Source: Galactobacillus timonensis (lineage in GTDB: Bacteria > Bacillota_I > Bacilli_A > Erysipelotrichales > Erysipelotrichaceae). From it: 64,000 bases of DNA. The DNA is taken from NCBI RefSeq assembly GCF_900240265.1, contig NZ_LT964739.1:943218-1007217 (forward strand), in the 5' to 3' direction. Shown piece after piece: positions 1 to 7,125 of the stretch. The stretch's first letter is position 1. The number at the start of each line of letters is the position of its first letter. Below the pieces are notes generated by a model that saw only the letters and a list, made by a program, of their open reading frames with translations, was not told the DNA's origin and ran no database searches. A program made the translations under genes and the position numbers.

Positions 1-550
1 GGGTCTCCAAAATCCTTGGGGGAGTGAAGTTTGGGGGAGCACTTTGGGGGACCGTCTGAATTCAACTTTGGGGGACCTGGTTTTTACTGCATTCAACGTC
101 CTACCGAAGGATCTCAAAAGACAATCCAGAGGTGTCAGTAACTTCGAATACACCCGCAACAGAATCCTTTGGGCAACACGTGAGCAGACATCCATGCTTG
201 CCGTGCCTCGCATCCGTGAAGACGTTCATACGTTCACAGGAAAGAAGCGCGGACCATACAGAAAGCAGAACCGCGAGCAGGAAAACTCATTAGATAAATA
301 AAACGTAGGAACGTCGTTGAAACAGTACGCCTGCCAGTTCGCTGACAGAGGAATCATTTCTACTGTCACGCTGCCCCACAAGAAAATCCGGAAGCCCAAA
401 GTCATATTACTGTAACTCTGGTAAATTCCGGATTTTTCATTGCAGGGTCATTTCAGGGCTTCTCCCCCAAAGTGTCCCCCAAAGTTAACAGGCCATCTCC
501 CCCAAAGTCTCCCCCAGAGTTTTTGGCTTCTCCCCCAACTTTTTTGGAGA
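1..550. mobile_element. Decayed mobile element with multi-repeat inverted ends
   Basis: The first 80 bases carry about four copies of a TTTGGGGGA(C/G)-like motif. Positions 465-545 carry about five copies of its reverse complement (TCCCCCAAAGT). Several short binding repeats at each end, in opposite orientation, are typical of transposase-bound termini such as those of IS21-like elements, but I cannot assign a family. The interior is only about 400 bases and holds no complete transposase, so this is an internally deleted or MITE-like derivative. The left boundary may lie outside the window. An isolated copy of the motif recurs at 46313-46323. Confidence 0.55.
44..421 (+). pseudogene. Remnant coding region inside the decayed element
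   Basis: An 85-residue frame (44-301) is rich in Arg and Lys and ends in a basic tail (KKRGPYRKQNRE). After its TAA the same frame continues with a protein-like stretch (QYACQFADRGIISTVTLPHK) to another stop near 420. The most economical reading is one coding region broken by a stop, or two overlapping fragments. The first codons overlap the GGGGGAC end repeats, so position 44 is not a credible native start. I do not recognise the family. Its place between the inverted end repeats suggests a transposase-associated remnant, which is inference. Confidence 0.3.
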
Positions 551-705
551 GCCAACGGAATTGATCAGCAGACAGAAAAGAAGGGTCGTGAGAAACGGCC
601 TTTCTTTTGTAAAGGGATGAATGCGATAGTGTATTTGTCAATTATTTTTGCTGATCCAATACTGATTTTCTGATCTTATATTTTGCACTTGTTCTAACTG
701 TTCTG

Positions 706-1125
706 TCACCGGGACTCTTTCAGGTTCAGCCGCTCAATCAAAGCATCCTGAAGGACTCTTGAAAAATTGATTCCGGCTGCTTCTGCTTCATCATTCAACC
801 AGGATGGAATGGTGCAGTTTTTCTTGACGGCTCTTGTATCGTGCTTCTTTCTGTAATCCTCGGTATCTATATCAACCGGAACGATAGTCCCGGTTGAAAA
901 CTTAAAGTCGGAGTCATCGGCTTTTTCTTCGGTAATTCTTCGCGCAGCCTCAACATTTGAAGGATTAGGAAGCTTACGTTCAAGACTGATTGTGCCGAGC
1001 AGATCACGAGCCATATAGATCGCCTCATAAAAGGATGATCCCTCGGTGTAATGATCGATATCAGGAATGTAAACGAGATACTTTGAACCATGCGGCTGAA
1101 TAAATACTGGATAAACTGATTTCAT
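706..1125 (-). CDS. hicB: HicB-family antitoxin
   Basis: A protein of 139 residues starting at MKSVYPVFIQPHG. The N-terminal half is the HicB/UPF0150 fold (VFIQPHGSKYLVYIPDID..., then a helix with YEAIYMARDLLG). The C-terminal part (IPSWLNDEAEAAGINFSRVL) looks like the ribbon-helix-helix-type DNA-binding segment of longer HicB proteins. Such antitoxins bind the HicA mRNA interferase and repress their own operon. An upstream in-frame extension to 1176 overlaps the hicA remnant, so I chose the internal ATG at 1125. The antitoxin appears intact although its toxin partner is not. Confidence 0.85.
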   Translation of the reverse strand: MKSVYPVFIQPHGSKYLVYIPDIDHYTEGSSFYEAIYMARDLLGTISLERKLPNPSNVEAARRITEEKADDSDFKFSTGTIVPVDIDTEDYRKKHDTRAVKKNCTIPSWLNDEAEAAGINFSRVLQDALIERLNLKESR

Positions 1126-1160
1126 AAACTGAAAATGATAAGCGTACAGGAAAGCGAGTC

Positions 1161-1290
1161 TTATTTTAACCCCCACTTTCTTAGGATCTTTCTTGCAAGC
1201 AATTCATCTATTTCGCTATGTCCTGGAATGGTTTCTGAGAAGGATAAAACCCGCTTGCTCAAGTTTCCTGATTAAGTCTTTGCGCTTCAT
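1161..1290 (-). pseudogene. hicA: hicA toxin gene, internally deleted and frameshifted
   Basis: Reading leftward from the ATG at 1290 gives MKRKDLIRKLEQAGFILL, the standard HicA start. After that the frame runs to an early TAG. In another frame the HicA C-terminus appears intact (ETIPGHSEIDELLARKILRK, then WGLK and a stop at 1161). The middle of the family, including the Gly-rich strand and the catalytic His region (GGSHDIY-type in relatives), is missing. A deletion of roughly 15-25 codons with a change of frame explains this. HicA is normally 55-65 residues. The gene cannot make active toxin. It lies 35 bases upstream of hicB in the usual hicA-hicB order. Confidence 0.85.
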
Positions 1291-1308
1291 CTTTCCTCTT
1301 TGGTTATA

Positions 1309-1350
1309 TTATACGTATAAAATACGCATCGCAAACAATTAATGCGTATT
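1309..1350 (-). promoter_or_regulatory. Probable HicB operator/promoter of the hicAB locus
   Basis: Just upstream of the hicA remnant lie a perfect 12-base palindrome TTATACGTATAA (1309-1320) and a 9-base inverted repeat AATACGCAT ... ATGCGTATT (1321-1329 and 1342-1350). Autoregulated HicAB operons carry such palindromes over their promoter. HicB is the expected binder, which is inference. Confidence 0.5.
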
Positions 1351-1433
1351 TAATGCGCAATTTGGTACTGATTTATATTTTTCTATCCGCTGATGCGGAG
1401 CGTGTCAGCCGGCGCCGGTGTTTCTTTCCAATG

Positions 1434-1457
1434 AAAAAGCAGGCTTCTTCCGCCTGC
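1434..1457 (-). terminator. Rho-independent terminator of tRNA-Leu
   Basis: On the minus strand a GCAGGC / GCCTGC stem with a 7-base loop is followed by TTTTT. It lies 19 bases past the tRNA 3' end. Confidence 0.75.
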
Positions 1458-1475
1458 GGATCCGTATCAGAATCA

Positions 1476-1555
1476 TGGGGGATAAGGGACTCGAACCCTT
1501 ACCCTTGCGGATCAGTTCCTAAGACTGACGTGTCTGCCAATTCCACCAATCCCCC
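1476..1555 (-). tRNA. tRNA-Leu (anticodon UAG)
   Basis: The minus strand folds as a cloverleaf. The acceptor stem is GGGGGAT / ATCCCCC. The D-arm has the leucine-type sequence GTGGAATTGGCAGACAC. The anticodon stem TCAGT / ACTGA holds loop CTTAGGA (anticodon TAG). A class II variable arm follows, then T-arm AAGGG TTCGAGT CCCTT. CCA is not encoded. It is followed by its own terminator. Confidence 0.95.
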
Positions 1556-1604
1556 GCTGTCAAATGCCAATGAATTATAGCATGCAAAGGTTTATGATAA
1601 AGGC

Positions 1605-2063
1605 ATGAGTGAAAATTCAATCGTACATGAACAATTAAAAGAAGCTGCGGCTGCCTTTCTGAAGGATGGTGGGCAGGTGCAGTACCGTCTTCTGCAGGAA
1701 GAGGTGTTTCGTCTGATTCAAAGGAATGCGCCGGTACTGATCAATGGCATTCCGCTGCCGAAGGAGGATCAGGTGGATCCGATGGGGGTTACGGGGCCGG
1801 ATGGATTATTCTATGCCATTATCTTCACGTCGCTGGATGATCTTGAGGCGTCGAAGCAGGATGAGAATCCTTCGGCGGTCTATATCCGTGATCTGATCAA
1901 GAGTATGTTTCTGAATCAGAAGTGCGGCGGCATCGCTATTAACTATGTTCCCAATGAGCGTACGCCTCTGATTGCGAAGCAGGTTCTGCTGAAGCTGTTT
2001 GATGAATCGCTGCGGCAGGAAAAGGCGGAACAGGACAGCGGCCGTCAGGATACGAAAAAATAA
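1605..2063 (+). CDS. SseB-like N-terminal domain protein (tentative)
   Basis: A soluble protein of 152 residues with no signal peptide or membrane segment. The arrangement of strands and helices (FLKDGGQVQYRLLQEEVFRL, then VLINGIP, GLFYAIIFTSLDDL, and CGGIAINYVP) resembles the SseB N-terminal domain proteins common in Firmicutes, whose role is unknown. The C-terminus is a charged Gln/Lys/Glu tail. It is a single gene ending 18 bases before a strong terminator. The family call is a pattern match by eye and could be wrong, but the gene itself is convincing. Confidence 0.55.
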   Translation: MSENSIVHEQLKEAAAAFLKDGGQVQYRLLQEEVFRLIQRNAPVLINGIPLPKEDQVDPMGVTGPDGLFYAIIFTSLDDLEASKQDENPSAVYIRDLIKSMFLNQKCGGIAINYVPNERTPLIAKQVLLKLFDESLRQEKAEQDSGRQDTKK

Positions 2064-2080
2064 CAGGAGAGAAAGAAAAT

Positions 2081-2116
2081 GGCGGATCCATGGATGATCC
2101 GCCTGAATTTTTAATT
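2081..2116 (+). terminator. Rho-independent terminator
   Basis: An 8-base stem GGCGGATC / GATCCGCC is followed by TGAATTTTT. It ends the SseB-like gene and sits at the convergent boundary with the minus-strand operon, so it may act in both directions. Confidence 0.75.
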
Positions 2117-2117
2117 G

Positions 2118-2432
2118 TTATTTTTTGATGTTGTGCTTGTTCATCTTTTCGTCGAAGATGGCGGTGATGATCTTCCGAAGCTCTTCCCGCTCCTTTTCCG
2201 GGATTTCGCCCGGCTTTTTTGCGGCGGCGTAAAGTTCGGGATACTGCGCTGCGATGCGCTCGACTGTCTTGGTTGTCGCATGTTTGCGGACAAAGACGGG
2301 GATCTTCTTGATCCAGCCTTCCGGCACGAGGGCAAGTATCTTTTCGGCTGCTTCCCGGTCGCTGATTTCAGCAGTGGAAAGGCCGCTGTTGATCTGTTTC
2401 TGTTCCTTTTCTGTAAAGTCGTTCAGTTCCAT
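2118..2432 (-). CDS. Small protein of unknown function
   Basis: A highly charged soluble protein of 104 residues, with helical Lys/Glu-rich segments and a predicted coiled stretch near the C-terminus (GEIPEKEREELRKIITAIF). An AAGGAGAA ribosome binding site precedes the ATG. It is the last gene of the minus-strand operon with the esterase and ATP-grasp genes, 27 bases behind the esterase stop. I do not recognise the family. Confidence 0.7.
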   Translation of the reverse strand: MELNDFTEKEQKQINSGLSTAEISDREAAEKILALVPEGWIKKIPVFVRKHATTKTVERIAAQYPELYAAAKKPGEIPEKEREELRKIITAIFDEKMNKHNIKK

Positions 2433-2459
2433 ATGTGATCTGTATTCTCCTTAAAATGC

Positions 2460-3197
2460 TCAGCAGACGTAGGCCATGAAATATGGCAGCTGCTTTCTCC
2501 ACCATGGCCAGTCGTGGGCGACGTCATAGCCCCAGAAGTCAACCCATGCCGGAATGTTCTTATAGGAGAACAGTTCCTTCATGCGGGCTGCGTCCTCCTG
2601 CATCGGATGTTCCCAGGCACCTCTTCCGCAGCAGAGAATGATATCTCTGTCTCTGTACATATTGACATAGGGATGATCCATCGGCATGCCGTCGATATAG
2701 TCTACCGGCGAATTGGCATAGACCAGATCATCGAAGTAGTCCGGGAAGAAGAAGCGGGCATTGTATGCCCCGGAAAGTGCGATGCATCCGGAGAAAAGAT
2801 CAGGCCTGCGAAGCAGAAAATTCAAGGCGTGGGTTCCGCCCATGGAACAGCCGGTTGTCAGCGGCATACGTCCATCGGGACTGATCTCCATGATGCGGGG
2901 CACAAGCTCCTCTGTTATGTAGCGGACATAGGCTTCCTGGGCCTCGATGCGTGCACGCTGGTCCGGGTTCATGGAGCTCCATGAATTGTCGTCATTGCAG
3001 TCGCAGCAGAAGACCTGGATGCGGCCGGCTTCGATGTAATCCTTGATGCAGTCGATCATGCCGTTGTTTTCGAAGTCATAGAAGCGGCCGGACTGACTTG
3101 GGAAGGCGAGGACGGGTTTGCCGTCGCTTCCGTAGACCTTGAATTCCATGTCACGGCTAAGATTATGGCTGTATTCCTTAAAGTACTGCGTATTCAC
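2460..3197 (-). CDS. Esterase-family alpha/beta hydrolase
   Basis: A 245-residue hydrolase of the putative esterase (esterase D/S-like) family. The nucleophile elbow is GCSMGGTHA (G-x-S-x-G), with an N-terminal oxyanion-side region (GKPVLAFPSQSG) and a late catalytic-His segment (AHDWPWWRKQLPYF). It lacks a signal peptide and so acts in the cytoplasm. The start codon is GTG, overlapping the TGA of the upstream ATP-grasp gene in a GTGA junction, which implies translational coupling. The substrate is unknown. The coupling to an ATP-dependent ligase suggests that one enzyme makes an acyl or amide bond that the other trims, or that both act on one small metabolite. Confidence 0.85.
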   Translation of the reverse strand: MNTQYFKEYSHNLSRDMEFKVYGSDGKPVLAFPSQSGRFYDFENNGMIDCIKDYIEAGRIQVFCCDCNDDNSWSSMNPDQRARIEAQEAYVRYITEELVPRIMEISPDGRMPLTTGCSMGGTHALNFLLRRPDLFSGCIALSGAYNARFFFPDYFDDLVYANSPVDYIDGMPMDHPYVNMYRDRDIILCCGRGAWEHPMQEDAARMKELFSYKNIPAWVDFWGYDVAHDWPWWRKQLPYFMAYVC

Positions 3198-4441
3198 TTC
3201 TTTGTTCCTGTGCTTTCCTTTTTCTGAGGTTCCGGCTGCTTCGGCTTATCGACATGTTTCTCATAGACGAAACGGACGAAATCCTTCATTTCTTTCTCGT
3301 CTGCGAATCTTGCGATGTAGAACTCGTCGCCCAGATCGTTGCGCAGAATGAACGGCATCGTATCATGCATGCAGATGTTCTGACCGTAGCGGCGGTACAC
3401 ATCCGCCATCGAATGCTCATAGCGAAGCTCACTGCGCTTACCAACGTAGACGCAGAAGTAGGGGCGGTTTGTTTTGACCGGCTCCGTGTCGCCCATGGCC
3501 ATGGATGCGTATGCGCCGTAGATGTTGATATCGTTGGCGAAGTTCATCATGTCGGTGGTATAGCCTCCGGGTGGACGCATATTGACTTCGAGGCCGACGA
3601 GGCCTCCTTTTTTGCCAAGGCCGGGTTTGTCTTCGCTGAGGCGGAAGTATTCGGTATGGAAGAAGCGGCCCTTGATGCCGAAGGCGTGGATGACCTTTTC
3701 GCCGATCTCTTTCAGATCCTGGGGGACCTGGCGTACGCTGTAGTACCAGCTTTCGCCGCTTGCCAGGACGACATCCATGATTGGTACCGGGAAGATGTGG
3801 CTCGTTTCGAAGATGATATCTCCGTTCTGGTCCGTGATGCCGTCAAAGGACTGAATGTAGCCGGGGACATATTCTTCCATAATGTACTGGATGCTGCGCG
3901 GTACGCTGTAGAATTCTTCCAGCTCTTTGTTGTTGGAGATTTTCCAGGTGGCACTGGCGCCGACGCCGCTGTCCGGTTTTACGATGACAGGGAAGCCGAC
4001 TTCTTTAATAAAGGCGCGGCCCTTTTCGAGCGTTGAGACAAGGTGCCAGCGCGCCGTCGGGCAGCCGGCTTCCTCGTAGTACTTCTTCATGCCAGACTTG
4101 GTCTTGAAGCGCATGACGGTATCCGACTTGTCGCCGGTCGTGATGTTGAAGTCGGTTCTGAGCCGCGCATCCTGCACGAGCCAGTATTCATTATTGCTTT
4201 CGAGCCAGTCGATTTTGCCGTGTTTATGCGCAAACCAGGCGACGGCGCGGTACATCTGATCATAGTCCTCCATGTTGGTGACCTGATAGTACTCACTCAG
4301 TGCATCCTTCATCTGGCTGGACAGGTTGTCCCACGGCTCGTCGCCGATACCCAGTGCCGTCTGCCCCATCCGCTTCCATGCGAGAGGGAACTGATAATAC
4401 GTTTCCGGGAAATTCGGAGAGATAAATACAAAATTAGCCAT
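3194..4441 (-). CDS. ATP-grasp domain ligase
   Basis: A protein of 415 residues with an ATP-grasp core: CPTARWHLV, then a nucleotide-binding Lys strand (GFPVIVKPDSGVGASATWKI), the adenine-site hinge (YIMEEYVPGYIQSFDGI), and metal-binding residues near GLEVNMRPPGG. It resembles carbamoyl-phosphate synthase or D-Ala-D-Ala-ligase-like carboxylate-amine ligases of unknown substrate. I chose the ATG at 4441. The in-frame ATG at 4447 directly abuts the GGGGG ribosome binding site, while 4441 gives correct spacing. It is the first gene of the three-gene minus-strand operon, coupled to the esterase by a GTGA overlap. Confidence 0.85.
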   Translation of the reverse strand: MANFVFISPNFPETYYQFPLAWKRMGQTALGIGDEPWDNLSSQMKDALSEYYQVTNMEDYDQMYRAVAWFAHKHGKIDWLESNNEYWLVQDARLRTDFNITTGDKSDTVMRFKTKSGMKKYYEEAGCPTARWHLVSTLEKGRAFIKEVGFPVIVKPDSGVGASATWKISNNKELEEFYSVPRSIQYIMEEYVPGYIQSFDGITDQNGDIIFETSHIFPVPIMDVVLASGESWYYSVRQVPQDLKEIGEKVIHAFGIKGRFFHTEYFRLSEDKPGLGKKGGLVGLEVNMRPPGGYTTDMMNFANDINIYGAYASMAMGDTEPVKTNRPYFCVYVGKRSELRYEHSMADVYRRYGQNICMHDTMPFILRNDLGDEFYIARFADEKEMKDFVRFVYEKHVDKPKQPEPQKKESTGTKK

Positions 4442-4605
4442 AAGCATCCCCCTTTTGATCCTTCTAAAATCGTATTGATTCTAGCATATAGAATGATTGT
4501 TGACGTTTGGATCGGGGACTGAAACCGTTTACGTGTGGAAAAAGAAGCGGCGCCTCCGGTTTCGCTGCATGATTCGTGAGATTCTTGAAATATGCATTTT
4601 AACGA

Positions 4606-4633
4606 TTGAATTGAAAAAACAGATCTGTATAAT
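4606..4633 (+). promoter_or_regulatory. Sigma-70 type promoter of the riboswitch-controlled permease
   Basis: TTGAAT (4606-4611), 16 bases, then a consensus TATAAT (4628-4633). It lies directly upstream of the purine aptamer. Confidence 0.7.
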
Positions 4634-4648
4634 AAAGACGTTCCTAAT

Positions 4649-4713
4649 ATCGTATATGCTTTCAGAAATGGTGAAGGCGTTTCTACCCCGCGGCCTATCT
4701 GCGGGACTACGGT
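4649..4713 (+). ncRNA. Purine (guanine-class) riboswitch aptamer
   Basis: All three helices can be drawn. P1 is ATCGTA / TACGGT. P2 is GCTTTCA / TGAAGGC around loop GAAATGG, close to the consensus GAUAUGG. J2/3 contains the invariant TTTCTACC. P3 is CCCGC / GCGGG, and J3/1 is ACTAC. The base in the specificity position (equivalent to 74) is C, which in this family selects guanine or hypoxanthine rather than adenine. It is followed by a terminator and an NCS2 purine permease gene, so ligand binding is expected to switch the gene off. Confidence 0.9.
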
Positions 4714-4734
4714 CATCCCAAATATAGTTGACCA

Positions 4735-4796
4735 GAAGCTTCTATGTCTTGTGATTCTGAATCGATTCCTGTGACATCAGAAGCTTTTGCGTTTTT
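4735..4796 (+). terminator. Riboswitch expression-platform terminator
   Basis: AAGCTTCTATGTC pairs with GACATCAGAAGCTT (one bulge), followed by TTGCGTTTTT. It lies 22 bases after the aptamer and 48 before the permease start, as expected for transcription attenuation. Confidence 0.8.
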
Positions 4797-4844
4797 ACTG
4801 TTTTTCGGGCATGCGATATCTGGGGAAAGAAAAGGGGACATTAC

Positions 4845-6212
4845 ATGTTTGAAAAGCTGTTCCACCTGGAAGCGAATCACACTACGGTAAAGACCGAACT
4901 GATGGCCGGCCTTACCACCTTCATGACGATGGTTTACATTCTGGCAGTCAACCCGTCCATCCTGAGTGCTTCCGGAATGGATGCCGGTGCCATCCTTACG
5001 GCTACGGCGCTGTCTTCTGCGATCGCCTGCTTCTGTATGGCTCTGTTTTCCAATAAGCCGTTCGCTCTGTCTGCGGGACTTGGTCTGAACGCATACTTCG
5101 CTTATACCGTATGCGGTGCTATGGGCTATCCCTGGCAGGTGGCGCTGGCGGCCGTTTTTGTTGAAGGTATTGTCTTCATCATTCTGACGTTGACCAATGT
5201 CCGTGAGGCGATCTTCAATGCGATTCCGGCGCAGCTCAAGATTGCGGTATCGGTTGGTATCGGTCTGTTCATTACATTCATCGGTCTTCAGAACGGTCAT
5301 GTGATCGTTGACGGTTCGACGCTGGTTACGCTGTTTTCCTTCAGCTCTTCGCTGGCGAACGGTACGTTCAATACGGAAGGCATCACCGTTATTCTGACGC
5401 TTGTCGGTACACTGATTACGTTTACGATGCTGGTAAGAGGCAGAAAGGGCTACATGCTCTATGGCATTCTGATTACCTGGGTTCTTGGTATCCTGTGCCA
5501 GCTCACCGGTATCTATGTTCCGGATCCGGCCAATGGTTTCTATTCCGTTATTCCGACGGCATTCGTTTCGGCTCCGGCTTCGCTGGCTCCGACATTTATG
5601 CAGATGGACTTCAGCTACATTGCTTCGCATACGCTGGACTTCCTGGTCGTTGTCTTCGCGTTCGGCTTCGTTGATATCTTCGATACGCTGGGAACGGTCA
5701 TCGGCTGCGCAAGCAGAGCGAACATGCTTGACAAGGATGGCAAGCTCGAGGGCATGAAGGGTGTTCTGCTCGCTGACGCCGTTGGTACGACGGTTGGTGC
5801 GTGCCTTGGTACTTCGACGGTTACGACGTTCGTTGAGTCTTCTTCCGGTATCAATGAGGGTGGCCGCACGGGTCTGACTTCCTGCACGGTCGGTGTTCTG
5901 TTCCTTGCGTCGCTGTTCCTGTCGCCGCTGTTCCTGACGATTCCGAGCTTCGCTACGGCGCCGGCTCTGATTGTTGTCGGCTTCCTGATGGTTGAGCAGG
6001 TTGCGAAGATTGACTGGACCGATTATTCTACGGCTGTTCCGTGCCTGATCTGCTTCACGATGATGGCATTCTCCTACAGCATTTCGGATGGTATTGCATA
6101 TGGCATCATGAGCTATACGCTGCTCAATCTGATCCTTGGCAAGGGCAAGAATATTTCCGGTCTCATGTATGTGCTGACGGTTCTCTTTGTTCTGAAGTAT
6201 TTCCTGATCTGA
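4845..6212 (+). CDS. NCS2-family guanine/hypoxanthine permease
   Basis: A 455-residue integral membrane protein with 12-14 hydrophobic segments, matching the AzgA/PbuG branch of purine permeases in length and order. Diagnostic segments are the N-terminal TTFMTMVYILAVNPSIL, the short GLGLNAYFAY helix, and the second half (FVDIFDTLGTVIG, then GTSTVTTFVESSSGINEGGR), which contains the substrate-site Glu. It imports purine bases by proton symport. An AAAGGGGA ribosome binding site precedes the ATG. The upstream guanine-class riboswitch supports guanine/hypoxanthine specificity. Confidence 0.93.
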   Translation: MFEKLFHLEANHTTVKTELMAGLTTFMTMVYILAVNPSILSASGMDAGAILTATALSSAIACFCMALFSNKPFALSAGLGLNAYFAYTVCGAMGYPWQVALAAVFVEGIVFIILTLTNVREAIFNAIPAQLKIAVSVGIGLFITFIGLQNGHVIVDGSTLVTLFSFSSSLANGTFNTEGITVILTLVGTLITFTMLVRGRKGYMLYGILITWVLGILCQLTGIYVPDPANGFYSVIPTAFVSAPASLAPTFMQMDFSYIASHTLDFLVVVFAFGFVDIFDTLGTVIGCASRANMLDKDGKLEGMKGVLLADAVGTTVGACLGTSTVTTFVESSSGINEGGRTGLTSCTVGVLFLASLFLSPLFLTIPSFATAPALIVVGFLMVEQVAKIDWTDYSTAVPCLICFTMMAFSYSISDGIAYGIMSYTLLNLILGKGKNISGLMYVLTVLFVLKYFLI

Positions 6213-6213
6213 T

Positions 6214-6296
6214 CGGCATCAACAATTAAATATAAAAGGCAGCCCCACAGAAGCGGAATCTCTTCGCCCCCCTGTGAGGCTGTTTTTCTAAGGTTT
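6214..6296 (+). repeat. Direct repeat, copy 1 (flanks DUF1016 fragment)
   Basis: The segment from CGGCATCAACAATTA to the T-run and AGGTTT matches 7014-7094 with only a few substitutions and small indels. The two copies bracket about 720 bases of unrelated DNA carrying the truncated DUF1016 gene. Confidence 0.85.
6239..6286. terminator. Bidirectional terminator, copy 1 of a direct repeat
   Basis: AGCCCCACAG ... CTGTGAGGCT stem followed by GTTTTTC, ending the permease gene. The surrounding 83 bases (6214-6296) recur almost exactly at 7014-7094. Confidence 0.8.
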
Positions 6297-6387
6297 CTCT
6301 CCGGTTATTCAGTTTCTTACAGCTTCGAGATCTCGTAAATATTTCGGTTCTCTAGTTTGATATAAGATATAGCTCAAGTTTTGTAGT

Positions 6388-6432
6388 AAAAATGGCGCAT
6401 CCCGCATAATGATGGGACTTGCGCCATTTTTT
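6388..6432. repeat. Dispersed hairpin/terminator repeat, copy 1
   Basis: AAAATGGCGCA-TCCC ... GGGA-CTTGCGCCATTTT forms a long stem followed by a T-run. The motif and its flanks recur at 37785-37824, so this is a dispersed terminator-like repeat, not a single-gene terminator. Confidence 0.7.
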
Positions 6433-6480
6433 CTGTGTGGTGATATGGATTATATTTTGGGTCAGAGAATTAACACAAAT

Positions 6481-7013
6481 GCGCCAATTATACCTTACCT
6501 ATGCGCATGACCAGATTGGTCAGACACTGTCTGACCAATTCAAGGATCTCCCTGCAGTGAGTACAGGACAGAAGTTTGTACTTAGCTGGTCGCATTACCT
6601 GAAGCTAATGAGAATTGACAATGTGAATGAACGTCACTTCTATGAAATTGAGGCTGCAAAAAACAACTGGAGTTTGCGCGAGCTGAACCGGCAGTACGAC
6701 AGTGGTTTGTATGAGAGACGAGCGCTAAGCACAGACATAGAAGGAATGCGCAAACTGGCCGAAAAAGGTCAGATAATCGAAAGATCGTCGGATGCAGTTA
6801 AAGATCTATATGTGCTTGAATTTTTAGAAATGGAAGAAAAGGCGTCTTATTCTGAAAGTGATCTTGAATCGCATTTAATTGATAATCTGGAGAAATTTCT
6901 ACTTGGTGCTGGTTATACGTTTGTTGCACGCCAGAAGCGGTCCACATTTCATGAAGACCATTTCCGAGTAGATCTGGTTTTTTACAATCGCTTGATACAA
7001 TGCTTTGTGCTTT
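6481..7013 (+). pseudogene. DUF1016/YhcG-type PD-(D/E)XK nuclease, truncated at both ends
   Basis: From MRQLYLTYAHDQIGQ onward this matches the middle of DUF1016 (YhcG) proteins: LSWSHYLKLMRI, ERHFYEIEAAKNNWSLRELNRQ, LYVLEFLEMEE, SESDLESHLIDNLEKFLL, and the PD-(D/E)XK strand FRVDLVFYNRLIQCFVL. Family members are about 330-370 residues. Here the N-terminal 100 or so residues are missing, and the protein stops after CFVL, where the second terminator repeat begins. The nuclease core loses its final Lys-containing strand and is probably dead. An apparent in-frame start at 6419 lies inside the hairpin repeat and is not native. Confidence 0.8.
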
Positions 7014-7094
7014 CGGCATCAACAATTAGATATAAAAGGCAGCCCCACAGAAGCGGATCTCTCCGCCCCCTGTGAGGCTGTTTTTCTAGGGTTT
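7014..7094 (+). repeat. Direct repeat, copy 2, with bidirectional terminator
   Basis: Second copy of the 6214-6296 segment. Its AGCCCCACAG / CTGTGAGGCT stem ends in TTTTTC on the plus strand and CCTTTTAT on the minus strand, so it also serves as terminator for the convergent ABC exporter operon that ends at 7126. Confidence 0.85.
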
Positions 7095-7125
7095 TGTTTG
7101 TTGTTCGTGTTCTATGTTTCGCCCG

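Noticed and set aside
4713..5630. 305-codon minus-strand frame over the riboswitch and permease
   Set aside because: Runs through the terminator and opposite the NCS2 permease; its Asn/Arg/Gln-rich composition is a shadow signature.
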